64,000 nt of DNA, taken from NCBI RefSeq assembly GCF_030813495.1, contig NZ_JAUSUI010000009.1, positions 124,001-188,000 on the forward strand, written 5' to 3'. Both the position numbers and the translations under genes were made by a program. Positions within the stretch are counted from its first letter, which is position 1, and every line of letters starts with the position of its first letter. A model generated the notes under the pieces. It searched no databases. It worked only from the letters and a program-made list of their open reading frames with translations, and had not been told where the DNA came from. Shown one piece after another: positions 1 to 8,183 of the stretch. The stretch is from Ancylobacter polymorphus. GTDB taxonomy: Bacteria; Pseudomonadota; Alphaproteobacteria; Rhizobiales; Xanthobacteraceae.

Positions 1-2
1 AG

Positions 3-1058
3 GGCAAGGCCGATCTGGTCGAGGAGGTCATCCGCATCGTCGGCCTCGACCGCGTGCCCTCGCTGCCTTTCCCGCGCGACGAGACCGCGCGCAAGCCGGT
101 GCTGACCACGCCGCAGCTGCGCACCCGCAAGGCGAAGCGCGCGCTCGCTGCGCGCGGGCTGGTGGAGGCCGTCACCTGGTCCTTCGTGCCGAAGCCGCAG
201 GCGGAGCTGTTTGGCGGCGGACAGCCGGCGCTCGCGCTCGCCAACCCGATCGCCGCCGACCTCTCGGACATGCGCCCGAGCCTGCTGCCGGGGCTGGTGC
301 GTTCCGCGCAGGCCAATGCCGATCGCGGCTTCGGCGATGTCGCGCTGTTCGAGGTCGGGCAGGTGTTCAAGGGCGACCGCCCGCAGGACCAGTTCATCGC
401 GGCGACGGGTCTGCGCCGCGCCACGGCGAAGCCGACCGGCGCCGGCCGGCACTGGGCCGGCAAGGCGGCGGGCGTCGATGCGTTCGACGCCAAGGCGGAC
501 GCGCTGGCGCTGCTCGCCGCCTGCGGCGCGCCGGTGGCGAATCTGCAGATCTCGACCGACGCGCCGGCCTGGTTCCACCCCGGCCGTTCCGGCACCTTCC
601 GTCTCGGCCCGAATGTGATCGGCCATTTCGGCGAACTGCATCCCTCCGTGCTGGAGGTGCTCGACGCCGCAGGGGACGGCAAGTCGCCGCTGGTGGCCTT
701 CGAGGTGCTGCTTGACCGCATCCCCGAGCCCAAGGCCAAGGCGACGCGGGTGAAGCCGCTGCTGGAGCTTTCGGCGTTCCAGCCGGTGGAGCGCGACTTC
801 GCCTTCGTGGTGGCGCGGGGCGTCGCGGCCGGCGACATGGTGAAGGCGGCGGCCGGCGTCGACCGCAAGCTGATCACCGGCGTGAATGTGTTCGACCTCT
901 ATGAGGGGCCGGGGATCGACGCGGACAAGAAGTCGGTGGCTCTTTCCGTCACTTTGCAGCCGCGCGAGAAGACGCTGACCGATGCCGAGATCGATGCGGT
1001 AGCGGCGAAGATCGTCGCCGAGGTGACGAAGAAGACCGGCGCCACGCTGCGCGGCTGA
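3..1058 (+). CDS. pheT: Phenylalanine--tRNA ligase beta subunit, C-terminal part
   Basis: The beta chain of the alpha2-beta2 enzyme that charges tRNA-Phe; only the last 351 residues are here because the window starts inside the gene. The frame is open from base 3 with no start codon. The first residues (DLVEEVIRIVGLDRVPS) match the end of the B5 domain. A catalytic-like core follows, and the last 95 or so residues (from FQPVERDFAFVV) form the FDX-ACB anticodon-binding domain. The gene ends about 20 bases before the converging flavin oxidase gene. Its usual partner pheS should lie upstream, outside the window. Confidence 0.96.
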   Translation, partial: GKADLVEEVIRIVGLDRVPSLPFPRDETARKPVLTTPQLRTRKAKRALAARGLVEAVTWSFVPKPQAELFGGGQPALALANPIAADLSDMRPSLLPGLVRSAQANADRGFGDVALFEVGQVFKGDRPQDQFIAATGLRRATAKPTGAGRHWAGKAAGVDAFDAKADALALLAACGAPVANLQISTDAPAWFHPGRSGTFRLGPNVIGHFGELHPSVLEVLDAAGDGKSPLVAFEVLLDRIPEPKAKATRVKPLLELSAFQPVERDFAFVVARGVAAGDMVKAAAGVDRKLITGVNVFDLYEGPGIDADKKSVALSVTLQPREKTLTDAEIDAVAAKIVAEVTKKTGATLRG

Positions 1059-1076
1059 CGACTTGGAAGGTGGGCG

Positions 1077-2471
1077 TCAGGCCGGGCCGTCGCCAAACAG
1101 GCGTAGCGCCCGGCCGGCGGCGGCCTCGCCGGAGACCCAGGCGCCGGCCAGCGTGCCCCAGCCGGTTTCCGGCACATAGTCGCCGGCCAGGAAAATGCGG
1201 TTCTGCACCGTGTCCGTGAAGATGCGGCGCTGCGCCCCCTGGCCGGGCAAGGCCGGGCTTAGCGCGCCGCGGATCAGTGGGTCCTGCCCCCAGCGCGAGG
1301 CCACCACCTCGGAAACCGCCGTTTCCGCGCCGGGGAAATTGGCGCGCAGCCAGGCCTGGGCCAGCGGCAGGGCGGCCTCCGCCCCCTTCTCGGCGATGGC
1401 GCGGGCTGCCGCGTCGCTGAAGGTGAGCACATGCAGCTCGCCGCCATGGACGCGGCCGCGCAGCAGCGCCGGGGCGCCAGCATTGGCCTTGACCAGCACC
1501 GTTTCGTTCGGCTGCAGGCCGAGCGGATTGCCGGCAAGGCGGAACGCCACCTGTTCGAGATAACCGGCGGGAATCGCCCGCAGTGCCGTTACCAGCCGTG
1601 TCGGCAGCACCGGATTGAAGCGGATCGCGCCCGCCGCCAGCACGGGCGCCGGCACGGCGAGCACGACGGCACGGGCGCGGATCGGCGTGCGCTGCCCGCG
1701 CACGCTCACGCTGTGAAAGCGCCCGCCATTGGTGATGAGCGTGACCGGCGCGTCCCTTTGCACATTCACCCAGGCGCCGAGCGCCTCCATCAGCGCGCCG
1801 ACGCCGAACGGGCTCGTCGTGTCGTCCGGCCGGGCGTCCCGGCGGGCGAGATCGAGCGCGGAGAGGGCGGCGAGGGTGCGCCCGCAGCTCAGGGGGCCGA
1901 GAAATTGCGCCACCGTGGCGGCCCAGGGCCCGTCCGAGCCGGGTGTGCCCTTGGCCGGCGGCGGGGCGCTGGCGAGGGCCTGCGCCGCCGCCACATCCTT
2001 GCCGCCCTCGATGGCGGCGAGCATGTCCCGCCGCGCCGCGCCCAGCGTGGCGGTAAAGGCGTCATAGGCGCTTTCACGCACCTCGCGGCCTTCCGCGAAC
2101 AGGCGGCGCCCGGAGGGCAGGGGAACGAGCGGCTGCCCGGCCGCCAGCGCGCTGGCACCCAGCGTGCCGTCGCCGCCGGCGAAACCGCCGGCGCCGAGAT
2201 CGACCTTGAGCCCGAAGGCGCTCTCGGTGCGGGCCCGCCCGCCCAGACGCGGCCCGGCCTCCAGCAGCACATAGGAGCGCTTGGCTTCGGCGACCCGGCG
2301 GGCGGCGGCGATGCCGGCCGCGCCGCCGCCAATGATGACGACATCGACATCGCTGGCCCCGGCCTGGGCGAGGGCCGGTGTCGGCAGCAACGCGGCCGAG
2401 GCGGCAGCGAGGAAGTGGCGGCGGTTCAGCGTGCCGCCAGGGCGCGTTCGGGTCATAAGGCGGGTACTCAT
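1077..2471 (-). CDS. Tat-exported FAD-dependent amine oxidase-like protein
   Basis: Probable flavin monoamine oxidase-type enzyme of about 464 residues; the substrate cannot be told from sequence. The N-terminus has a twin-arginine signal (NRRHFLAAASAALL, then ALAQA), so the protein is probably exported folded with its cofactor. A Rossmann FAD site follows (VVIIGGGAAGIAAARR, then LEAGPRLGGRARTE). The C-terminus holds the second FAD contact of this family (IFLAGDYVPETGWGTLAGAWVSG). ATG codons at 2495, 2471 and 2456 are all possible starts. None has a good ribosome site; 2471 keeps a normal Tat n-region. The gene converges on pheT and has no operon partner. Confidence 0.85.
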   Translation of the reverse strand: MSTRLMTRTRPGGTLNRRHFLAAASAALLPTPALAQAGASDVDVVIIGGGAAGIAAARRVAEAKRSYVLLEAGPRLGGRARTESAFGLKVDLGAGGFAGGDGTLGASALAAGQPLVPLPSGRRLFAEGREVRESAYDAFTATLGAARRDMLAAIEGGKDVAAAQALASAPPPAKGTPGSDGPWAATVAQFLGPLSCGRTLAALSALDLARRDARPDDTTSPFGVGALMEALGAWVNVQRDAPVTLITNGGRFHSVSVRGQRTPIRARAVVLAVPAPVLAAGAIRFNPVLPTRLVTALRAIPAGYLEQVAFRLAGNPLGLQPNETVLVKANAGAPALLRGRVHGGELHVLTFSDAAARAIAEKGAEAALPLAQAWLRANFPGAETAVSEVVASRWGQDPLIRGALSPALPGQGAQRRIFTDTVQNRIFLAGDYVPETGWGTLAGAWVSGEAAAGRALRLFGDGPA

Positions 2472-2726
2472 GCAATGAGGCGGGCACGCTAGCATGACCG
2501 GCCGGGCGGGCGAAGGCGCCGGTCGCCAAGGCCGCGGCGGCGAGGGGAGACGCCGGCTAAAGGCTTGCGCTGAATCATGTTTTGTTCGTGGAGAACGAAT
2601 CGGGACTCACAGGCGCGTCGCGCGAATCAAGCCCGAACTTGCCCGCACCGCCGGCCATCTGGCCGGCGCGGCTTGAGCGGCGGGGCCGGGCGCCCTAACT
2701 AGGGGCGGTCGCCAGAGGGGAACTCG

Positions 2727-3389
2727 ATGCTGCGGGACGCGATCACGGCTTTTGCCCAGACCTTTTCGCCGGAGTATCGCCGCGTGCTGCTGCGCTCGGT
2801 CGGCCTCGCCATCGGACTGCTGATCGCGCTCGGCGTCGGGGCGCATTACGCATTGACCTATTTCGTCGCGCTGGACCTGCGCTGGGCCGAGATCACCATC
2901 GATATTCTCGCCGCCTTCGGCATTTTCATCGGCGCGATTTTCCTGGTGCCGCCAGTGACCTCGCTCGTCGCCGGCCTGTTTCTCGACGATGTGGCCGCGC
3001 AAGTGGAGCGCAGCGATTTTCCGCTGGAGCCGGAGGGGCAGGCGCTGCCGATCGGCCGCTCGCTCTGGCTGACCGTGAAATTCTTCGGCGTCATGCTGGC
3101 GGTGAACCTGGTGGCGCTGCTGCTTCTGCTCGTGCCGGGGGTGAACCTTGTCGTGTTCTATGTCGCCAATGGCTATCTGCTCGGCCGGGAATATTTCCAG
3201 CTCGCGGCCATGCGCTACCGCAGCGAGGACGAGGTGGCGCTGCTGCGCCGCCACCATGCCGGGGCCATCTTCCTCGGCGGGCTGGTGATCGCCGCCGTGG
3301 TGTCGGTGCCGATCCTCAACCTCATCACCCCGGTCTTCGCCACCATCTTCATGGTGCGGCTGCACAAGCGGCTGTCGCGGGCCGGGTGA
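2727..3389 (+). CDS. EI24/CysZ-like sulfate transporter family membrane protein
   Basis: Integral inner-membrane protein of 220 residues with about four to five hydrophobic segments (near residues 24-45, 62-85, 115-140 and 178-200). The segment LGREYFQLAAMRYR and the overall layout match the EI24 domain family, which includes the E. coli sulfate permease CysZ. Alphaproteobacterial members are usually annotated as sulfate transporter family proteins, but transport has rarely been tested and no sulfur genes are nearby. GAGGGG sits 5-10 bases before the ATG. The gene ends 3 bases before the converging nth stop. Confidence 0.75.
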   Translation: MLRDAITAFAQTFSPEYRRVLLRSVGLAIGLLIALGVGAHYALTYFVALDLRWAEITIDILAAFGIFIGAIFLVPPVTSLVAGLFLDDVAAQVERSDFPLEPEGQALPIGRSLWLTVKFFGVMLAVNLVALLLLLVPGVNLVVFYVANGYLLGREYFQLAAMRYRSEDEVALLRRHHAGAIFLGGLVIAAVVSVPILNLITPVFATIFMVRLHKRLSRAG

Positions 3390-3392
3390 GGC

Positions 3393-4262
3393 TCAGGCCG
3401 GCGTCTTTTCCGGCCAGCGGCACAGGTCCGCGATCAGGCAGCGCGGGCAGTCGGGCTTCAGCGCCTTGCAGACATAGCGCCCGTGCAGGATCAGCCAGTG
3501 ATGGGCGTGCAGCTTGAAGCGGTCGGGAATGATGCGCTCCAGCCCCAGCTCCACTTCGAGCGGTGTCTTGCCCGGCGCCAGCCCGGTGCGGTTGGCGATG
3601 CGGAACAGATGCGTGTCGACGGCGATGGTCGGCAGGCCGAAGGCGATGTTGAGCACCACATTCGCCGTCTTGCGGCCGACGCCGGGCAGGGTTTCCAGCG
3701 CGGCGCGGTCGGCCGGCACCTCGCCGCCATGCTCAGCGAGCAGGCGGCGGGACAGTTCGACCACATTTTTCGCCTTGCCGCGATAAAGGCCGAGCGTGCG
3801 GATGTGCTGCGCCACGCCTTCCTCGCCCAGCGCCACCATCGCCGCCGGGGTAGGCGCCGCTTTGAACAGGCCACGCGTCGCCTTGTTGACGCCGGCATCG
3901 GTGGCCTGGGCCGAGAGCACCACCGCCACCAGCAAAGTGAAAGGGTCGTGGTGCTCCAATTCGCCTTCGGGATGCGGGTTGGCGGCCTCGAAGCGGGTGA
4001 AGGCGGCGACGATTTCCGCGTCGGTCCATGGCTGGAAGGCGCCGCCGATGGCGGCGGCCGCCGCATTGGCCACGGCCCGCCGGCGGGCGGGCCGACTGGT
4101 CGCCTGCTGTTCCAGCGCCGCCAGAGCGGCCCTGGTCTTCGCGGTGGAGGGCGAGGCCTTGGCGCCGCGCGCGGGGGCGGGCGCGCCGGGGCGCGCCTTC
4201 GCCGCCGGCCGCTTGCGCGGGCGCGCGCTGGGTCGCACCGAATCCTTGTCCACATCCGCCAT
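3393..4262 (-). CDS. nth: Endonuclease III
   Basis: Bifunctional DNA glycosylase/AP lyase that removes oxidised pyrimidines in base excision repair. The helix-hairpin-helix motif LPGVGRKTANVVL carries the catalytic lysine, and VDTHLFR carries the catalytic aspartate. The C-terminal [4Fe-4S] cluster loop has the family spacing C-x6-C-x2-C-x5-C (from CKALKPDCPRC). At 289 residues it exceeds the 211-residue E. coli enzyme because of a basic, Ala/Pro-rich N-terminal tail of about 80 residues. I chose the ATG at 4262 because an upstream ATG at 4298 would overlap the divergent DUF2244 gene. Confidence 0.93.
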   Translation of the reverse strand: MADVDKDSVRPSARPRKRPAAKARPGAPAPARGAKASPSTAKTRAALAALEQQATSRPARRRAVANAAAAAIGGAFQPWTDAEIVAAFTRFEAANPHPEGELEHHDPFTLLVAVVLSAQATDAGVNKATRGLFKAAPTPAAMVALGEEGVAQHIRTLGLYRGKAKNVVELSRRLLAEHGGEVPADRAALETLPGVGRKTANVVLNIAFGLPTIAVDTHLFRIANRTGLAPGKTPLEVELGLERIIPDRFKLHAHHWLILHGRYVCKALKPDCPRCLIADLCRWPEKTPA

Positions 4263-4284
4263 TTTCGACCTATAATGCGGGCCC

Positions 4285-4815
4285 ATGAGCGCTGCCAATA
4301 CCGCCTCTCCGAATGAAGGCGCCGGCTTCGACGAGCCGGAGCTGTTTTCCGTGCGTTACCAGCCGCACCGCTCGCTCGGGCCGCGCGGCTTTCTGGTGGT
4401 CATGGGCATCATTGCCGGCATCAGCTTCGTCTGCGGGCTGGCCTTCCTGATGATGGGCGCCTGGCCGGTATTCGGCCTGTTCGGGCTCGACGTGCTGGCG
4501 ATCTGGTGGGGCTTCCGCCTGAATTTCCGCGCCGCCCGCGCCTGCGAGGAAATCACCGTGACGCCGAGCGTGATCCGGCTGCGCCATGTCACGGCGGACG
4601 GCACGGAGTATCGCGAGGAATTGAACCCGCTCTGGACCCGGCTGACCTGCGACGCGATCGAGGATTTCGGCGTGCAGCGCCTGGCGCTGGAGATGCGCGG
4701 CCGGCCCTATGTGATCGGCAGCTTCCTGCACACGGCGCAGCGCGAGGAACTGGCGGAGAGCCTCGCGCGCGCGCTGGCCGAGGCCAAGCGCGGCGTCGCG
4801 CGCTCGGCCGTCTGA
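4285..4815 (+). CDS. DUF2244 domain-containing membrane protein
   Basis: Protein of 176 residues. Two hydrophobic segments lie near residues 32-70 (FLVVMGIIAGISFVCGL and AWPVFGLFGLDVLAIWW), and a soluble C-terminal half begins with RLNFRAARACEEITVT. The layout fits DUF2244, a proteobacterial integral membrane family of unknown role. The conserved YQPHRSLGPRGF stretch before the first segment supports the call. The gene is divergent from nth with only 22 bases between the starts, so the two promoters must overlap. Nothing here allows a function to be assigned. Confidence 0.8.
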   Translation: MSAANTASPNEGAGFDEPELFSVRYQPHRSLGPRGFLVVMGIIAGISFVCGLAFLMMGAWPVFGLFGLDVLAIWWGFRLNFRAARACEEITVTPSVIRLRHVTADGTEYREELNPLWTRLTCDAIEDFGVQRLALEMRGRPYVIGSFLHTAQREELAESLARALAEAKRGVARSAV

Positions 4816-4887
4816 CGCCGCCGTCGAAATCGGGTGGCCCGCTTCGCCGGGGCGTGGTCGGATAGAGGCAGCTTGAGGAGAACGCCC

Positions 4888-5769
4888 GTGCTCGCGCCCA
4901 ATCTCGACGCCGCCCACCCCCTGGAAATCGCCGCCGCGGATTACGAAATCGTCCGCCGCGCGGTGGAATATGTGAATCTGCGCTTCCGCGACCAGCCCGA
5001 GGTGGAGGAGATCGCCCGCGCCTCCGGTGTGCACCCGCGCGCGCTGACCGAGCTGTTCCGCCGCTGGTGCGGCCTCACCCCGAAAGACTTCCTGCAGGCG
5101 GTGACCATCGACGCCGCCCGCCGGGTGCTGTCGGAATCCGACAATGTGCTCGATGCCGCCTATGAGCTCGGCCTTTCCGGTCCGGGGCGGCTGCACGATC
5201 TGTTCGTGGTGCACGAATCCATGTCGCCCGGCGAGTGGAAGACCGGCGGCGCCGGGCTGGTGGTGCGCTATGGCTTCCACGCCTCGCCCTTCGGCGCCGC
5301 GCTCGCCATGGTGACGCCGCGCGGCCTGTGCGGCCTCGCCTTCGCCGATGAGGGCGAGGAGGACGCCGCGCTCGCCGACATGCGCCGGCGCTGGCCGAAC
5401 GCGCTCTATATCGAGGACCCCATTGCCACCGCCCCCTATGCGGCGCGCATCTTCGACCGCGGCACCTGGAGCCCGGACGATCCGCTGCGCATCGTCTTCA
5501 TCGGCACCGATTTCGAGGTGAAGGTGTGGGAGACGCTGATGCGCATCCCGCTCGGCAAGGCCACCACCTATTCCAGCATCGCCCAATGCGTGGAAAAGCC
5601 GAAGGCGGCGCGCGCCATCGGCGCGGCGGTGGGCAAGAACCCGATGTCCTTCGTCGTGCCGTGCCACCGCGTGCTTGGCAAGAATGGCGATCTCACCGGC
5701 TATCACTGGGGGCTCACCCGCAAGCGCGCCATTCTCGGCTGGGAGGCGGGCCAGCTCACCAAGGGCTGA
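4888..5769 (+). CDS. AraC-type HTH / methylated-DNA--protein-cysteine methyltransferase fusion (Ada-like)
   Basis: Alkylation-repair protein of 293 residues. An AraC-type helix-turn-helix region (about 20-105, with EEIARASGVHPRALTELFRRW) is joined to a C-terminal O6-alkylguanine transferase domain (about 195-293). The active-site motif VVPCHRVLGKNGDLTG contains the alkyl-acceptor cysteine. It lacks the N-terminal zinc domain (Ada_Zn_binding) of E. coli Ada. It can therefore repair O6-methylguanine but should not sense methylphosphotriesters, and whether it activates transcription is open. The GTG at 4888 is preceded by GAGGAG at good spacing; an earlier in-frame GTG at 4834 has no such site. 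Confidence 0.9.
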   Translation: MLAPNLDAAHPLEIAAADYEIVRRAVEYVNLRFRDQPEVEEIARASGVHPRALTELFRRWCGLTPKDFLQAVTIDAARRVLSESDNVLDAAYELGLSGPGRLHDLFVVHESMSPGEWKTGGAGLVVRYGFHASPFGAALAMVTPRGLCGLAFADEGEEDAALADMRRRWPNALYIEDPIATAPYAARIFDRGTWSPDDPLRIVFIGTDFEVKVWETLMRIPLGKATTYSSIAQCVEKPKAARAIGAAVGKNPMSFVVPCHRVLGKNGDLTGYHWGLTRKRAILGWEAGQLTKG

Positions 5770-5790
5770 GCTGCACCCGCCGGTCCGGTG

Positions 5791-6234
5791 TCAGCGCGGC
5801 ACGGCCGCCGCTGGCCGCTGGGGCTCCGGCAGCGGGAACAGGGCATCATAGGCCCAGTTGAACAGGAAGGCGTAGACGAGGAAGAACACGGTCAGCGCCA
5901 GATCCATCAGAAAGGCCTCGTACAGGCCGACGCCGAGATACCAGGCGACGAAGGGCACGAGGACGAGCACGAGGCCGGCCTCGAACAGCAGGGCATGCAG
6001 CACCCGCAGCGCCAGCGTCTTGCGCACCGAGCCGCGCAGGCGCGCCAGCGCGTGGTCGAAGCCGAGATTGAACACATAGTTCCAGCCGGCGGCGATCAGC
6101 GCCGCGCCGGCGCCTACCGCGCCCATGTCGAGCATCGGCACGCCGAACACCCACGCCCCGAGCGGGGTGATGATCGACAGGGCGACGATTTCGAAGCTGA
6201 TGACGTGGCGAATGCGGTCGGCGGTACCGCGCAT
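5791..6234 (-). CDS. PACE family efflux transporter
   Basis: Small inner-membrane protein of 147 residues with four hydrophobic helices arranged as two similar pairs, the signature of the proteobacterial antimicrobial compound efflux (PACE) family. RIRHVISFEIVAL and LRVLHALLFEAGLVL are the paired first-helix motifs, each with the conserved glutamate in the membrane. NYVFNLGFDH and NWAYDALFP are the paired ends. Known members export biguanides, acriflavine or polyamines; the substrate here is unknown. GGGGAGGACTGTC immediately before the ATG at 6234 decides the start over an upstream ATG at 6351. Confidence 0.88.
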   Translation of the reverse strand: MRGTADRIRHVISFEIVALSIITPLGAWVFGVPMLDMGAVGAGAALIAAGWNYVFNLGFDHALARLRGSVRKTLALRVLHALLFEAGLVLVLVPFVAWYLGVGLYEAFLMDLALTVFFLVYAFLFNWAYDALFPLPEPQRPAAAVPR

Positions 6235-6383
6235 GACAGTCCTCCCCTGGGTCTCGGGCCGTCCCGCCTGGGTTCCCGAACTGGGGGAAGTCGTCTTCAC
6301 GCTGGTCATATGGGTCTGCTGGGCGTTAGGGCAAGGCCGGCGCGGCCTCAAGGCGCGCCGGCCGCATGGAGCGGGCGGAAGGA

Positions 6384-7007
6384 TCAGCCGGCGAGATCGG
6401 TGATGCTCTCAACCGTCGTGTCGGGCTTCAGCCGGTAGATGACGGGTGCGCCGGTGGCGAGTTCGCGCTTCATGATGCTCTCCGGCGAGTGCTTCTCCAG
6501 CACCATGATCAGTGCCCGCAGCGAATTGCCATGGGCGGCGACCAGAACGCGGTTGCCCTGCATCACCTTCGGCAGAATCTCGGTGACGTAATAGGGCAGG
6601 GCACGGGCAACCGTGTCCTTCAGGCTCTCGCCGCCGGGTGGTGGCACGTCATAGGAACGGCGCCACACATGAACCTGTTCCTCGCCCCATTTGGCGCGGG
6701 CATCGTCCTTGTTGAGGCCGGAAAGGTCGCCATAGTCGCGCTCGTTGAGCGCGAGGTCGCGGGTGATCGGCAGGCCGGTCTGGCCGAGTTCGTTGAGCGC
6801 GAGGTCCAGCGTCTTCTGCGCCCGCGACAGCTGCGAGGTGAAGGCGAGGTCGAACTGGTAGCCCTCCGCCTTCAGCCGCGCGCCGGCCTTCTTGGCCTCT
6901 TCAACGCCGAGGGCGGTGAGGTCCGGGTCGCGCCAGCCGGTGAAAAGGTTCTTGAGGTTCCACTCGCTCTGGCCGTGGCGCACGAGCACGAGAAGGCGTT
7001 CGGACAT
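6384..7007 (-). CDS. gpmA: 2,3-bisphosphoglycerate-dependent phosphoglycerate mutase
   Basis: Glycolytic/gluconeogenic enzyme interconverting 3- and 2-phosphoglycerate. The N-terminal motif [12 protein letters not shown] holds the phosphorylated histidine. [33 protein letters not shown] and the late [13 protein letters not shown] with the second histidine are all in order. At 207 residues it is the short alphaproteobacterial form. It lies 18 bases downstream of dapB on the same strand and is probably co-transcribed with it. GGAGAA precedes the ATG. Confidence 0.96.
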   Translation of the reverse strand: MSERLLVLVRHGQSEWNLKNLFTGWRDPDLTALGVEEAKKAGARLKAEGYQFDLAFTSQLSRAQKTLDLALNELGQTGLPITRDLALNERDYGDLSGLNKDDARAKWGEEQVHVWRRSYDVPPPGGESLKDTVARALPYYVTEILPKVMQGNRVLVAAHGNSLRALIMVLEKHSPESIMKRELATGAPVIYRLKPDTTVESITDLAG

Positions 7008-7025
7008 CGGGTCGTTCTCCGGGAA

Positions 7026-7841
7026 TCAGAAATCGGTGAGGCCGAGGACATCGGTCATGGAATAGAGGCCGGGCTTGCGCCCGCGCGCCCAGCGGGCGGC
7101 GGTGAGCGCGCCGCGGGCGAAGATGCCGCGATCTTCGGCCTTGTGACCGAGTTCGATCCGCTCGCCCGCCCCGGCGAAAATGACGTTATGGTCGCCCACC
7201 ACCGTGCCGCCGCGCAGCGTGGCGAAGCCGATATCGCCCGGCTTGCGAGCGCCGGTGTGGCCATGGCGGGTGAAGACGCCGGCCTCCTGCAGGGTGACGC
7301 CGCGCCCCTGCGCGGCAGCCTCGCCCAGAAGCAGGGCGGTGCCGGAGGGCGCGTCGATCTTGCGGTTATGGTGCATCTCGACGATTTCGATGTCGAAATC
7401 CTCATCCAGCGTGCGCGCCACCCGCCGCACCAGCGCCGCCAGCAGATTGACGCCGAGGCTCATATTGCCGGAGCGCACGATGGCGGCATGGCGGGCGGCG
7501 GCGGCGATCTTCGCCTCTTCCTCGGCTGAGAAGCCCGTCGTGCCGATGACATGGACGATGCGCGCCTGTGCCGCGAAGGCGGCATAGGCGACGCTGGCGG
7601 CCGGAATGGTGAAGTCGATCACCCCGTCGGCGGCGGCGAAGAGCGGCAGCGGATCGTCCGACACGTTAAGGCCGAGCGCCGGCAGGCCGGCGAGTTCGCC
7701 GGCATCGCGGCCGAGATATTCACTGCCGGGCTGGTCCACCGCGCCGACGAGGACGAGATCGGCCGCCTCGCTGATGGCACGCACCAGCACCCGGCCCATG
7801 CGGCCCGAGGCCCCGACGACGACGAGCCGCATCTGCGTCAT
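7026..7841 (-). CDS. dapB: 4-hydroxy-tetrahydrodipicolinate reductase
   Basis: NAD(P)H-dependent reductase of the diaminopimelate/lysine pathway, 271 residues. The nucleotide site [13 protein letters not shown] opens the protein. The substrate/catalytic motif [19 protein letters not shown] carries the HH pair and the lysine typical of DapB. The C-terminal half forms the tetramerisation and substrate domain ([21 protein letters not shown]). It is first in a two-gene unit with gpmA and is transcribed away from the ilv leader region, with about 160 bases between the dapB start and the leader peptide. Confidence 0.97.
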   Translation of the reverse strand: MTQMRLVVVGASGRMGRVLVRAISEAADLVLVGAVDQPGSEYLGRDAGELAGLPALGLNVSDDPLPLFAAADGVIDFTIPAASVAYAAFAAQARIVHVIGTTGFSAEEEAKIAAAARHAAIVRSGNMSLGVNLLAALVRRVARTLDEDFDIEIVEMHHNRKIDAPSGTALLLGEAAAQGRGVTLQEAGVFTRHGHTGARKPGDIGFATLRGGTVVGDHNVIFAGAGERIELGHKAEDRGIFARGALTAARWARGRKPGLYSMTDVLGLTDF

Positions 7842-7943
7842 AGGATCGCCTGCTCCTGTTGCACTGCGGGGGTATAGCGGCGTTCATCCGCCGCGAAAAG
7901 TGCGCTATTCTCCTACATTCTTCGCGCTGTCGTGCCCATGTGC

Positions 7944-7972
7944 TTGACGCCTGCGCGACGTGGCTGTAGAGG
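7944..7972 (+). promoter_or_regulatory. Putative promoter of the ilv leader/ilvB transcript
   Basis: TTGACG (7944-7949) and TAGAGG (7967-7972) are separated by 17 bases, about 30 bases before the leader peptide start. The -35 element is good and the -10 is weak. Position relative to the leader peptide and attenuator is the main support. Confidence 0.45.
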
Positions 7973-8003
7973 TCGCGCAACTTTACGAAGGAGCGGCGCC
8001 GCA

Positions 8004-8060
8004 ATGCGCAATATTATTACCCTTATCGTAGGACGGCGCGTCGCCGCGGGGTTGGCCTGA
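8004..8060 (+). CDS. ilv operon leader peptide (attenuation)
   Basis: Eighteen-codon open frame reading MRNIITLIVGRRVAAGLA then TGA. Three Ile, two Leu and two Val codons occur in 18, the three amino acids whose synthesis ilvB and ilvN serve, and three Ile, one Leu and one Val fall within codons 4-9. A ribosome site AAGGAG (7988-7993) lies ten bases before the ATG. A terminator hairpin follows 33 bases after the stop. Peptide, spacing and hairpin together match classic ribosome-mediated attenuation of branched-chain amino acid operons: stalling at scarce Ile/Val/Leu tRNAs would favour read-through into ilvB. It is too short for automatic gene finders. Confidence 0.8.
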   Translation: MRNIITLIVGRRVAAGLA

Positions 8061-8093
8061 CAGCTGCTCCGCCCAATGGTGACGCGCGACAAT

Positions 8094-8113
8094 GGCCCCT
8101 GACGGGGCCTTTT
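8094..8113 (+). terminator. Attenuator hairpin upstream of ilvB
   Basis: Perfect six-pair stem GGCCCC (8094-8099) and GGGGCC (8104-8109) with a TGAC loop, followed by TTTT and a further T-rich stretch. It lies between the leader peptide stop and the ilvB start and is probably the conditional terminator of the attenuation system. A second CCCCGGGG-type sequence at 8128-8136 could compete for pairing. Confidence 0.75.
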
Positions 8114-8183
8114 GATTTTCTGGCTCTCCCCGGGGCCGTTCCGAAACGACGCAAGACACGACGAGCGTGGAAGGAAAAAGACC

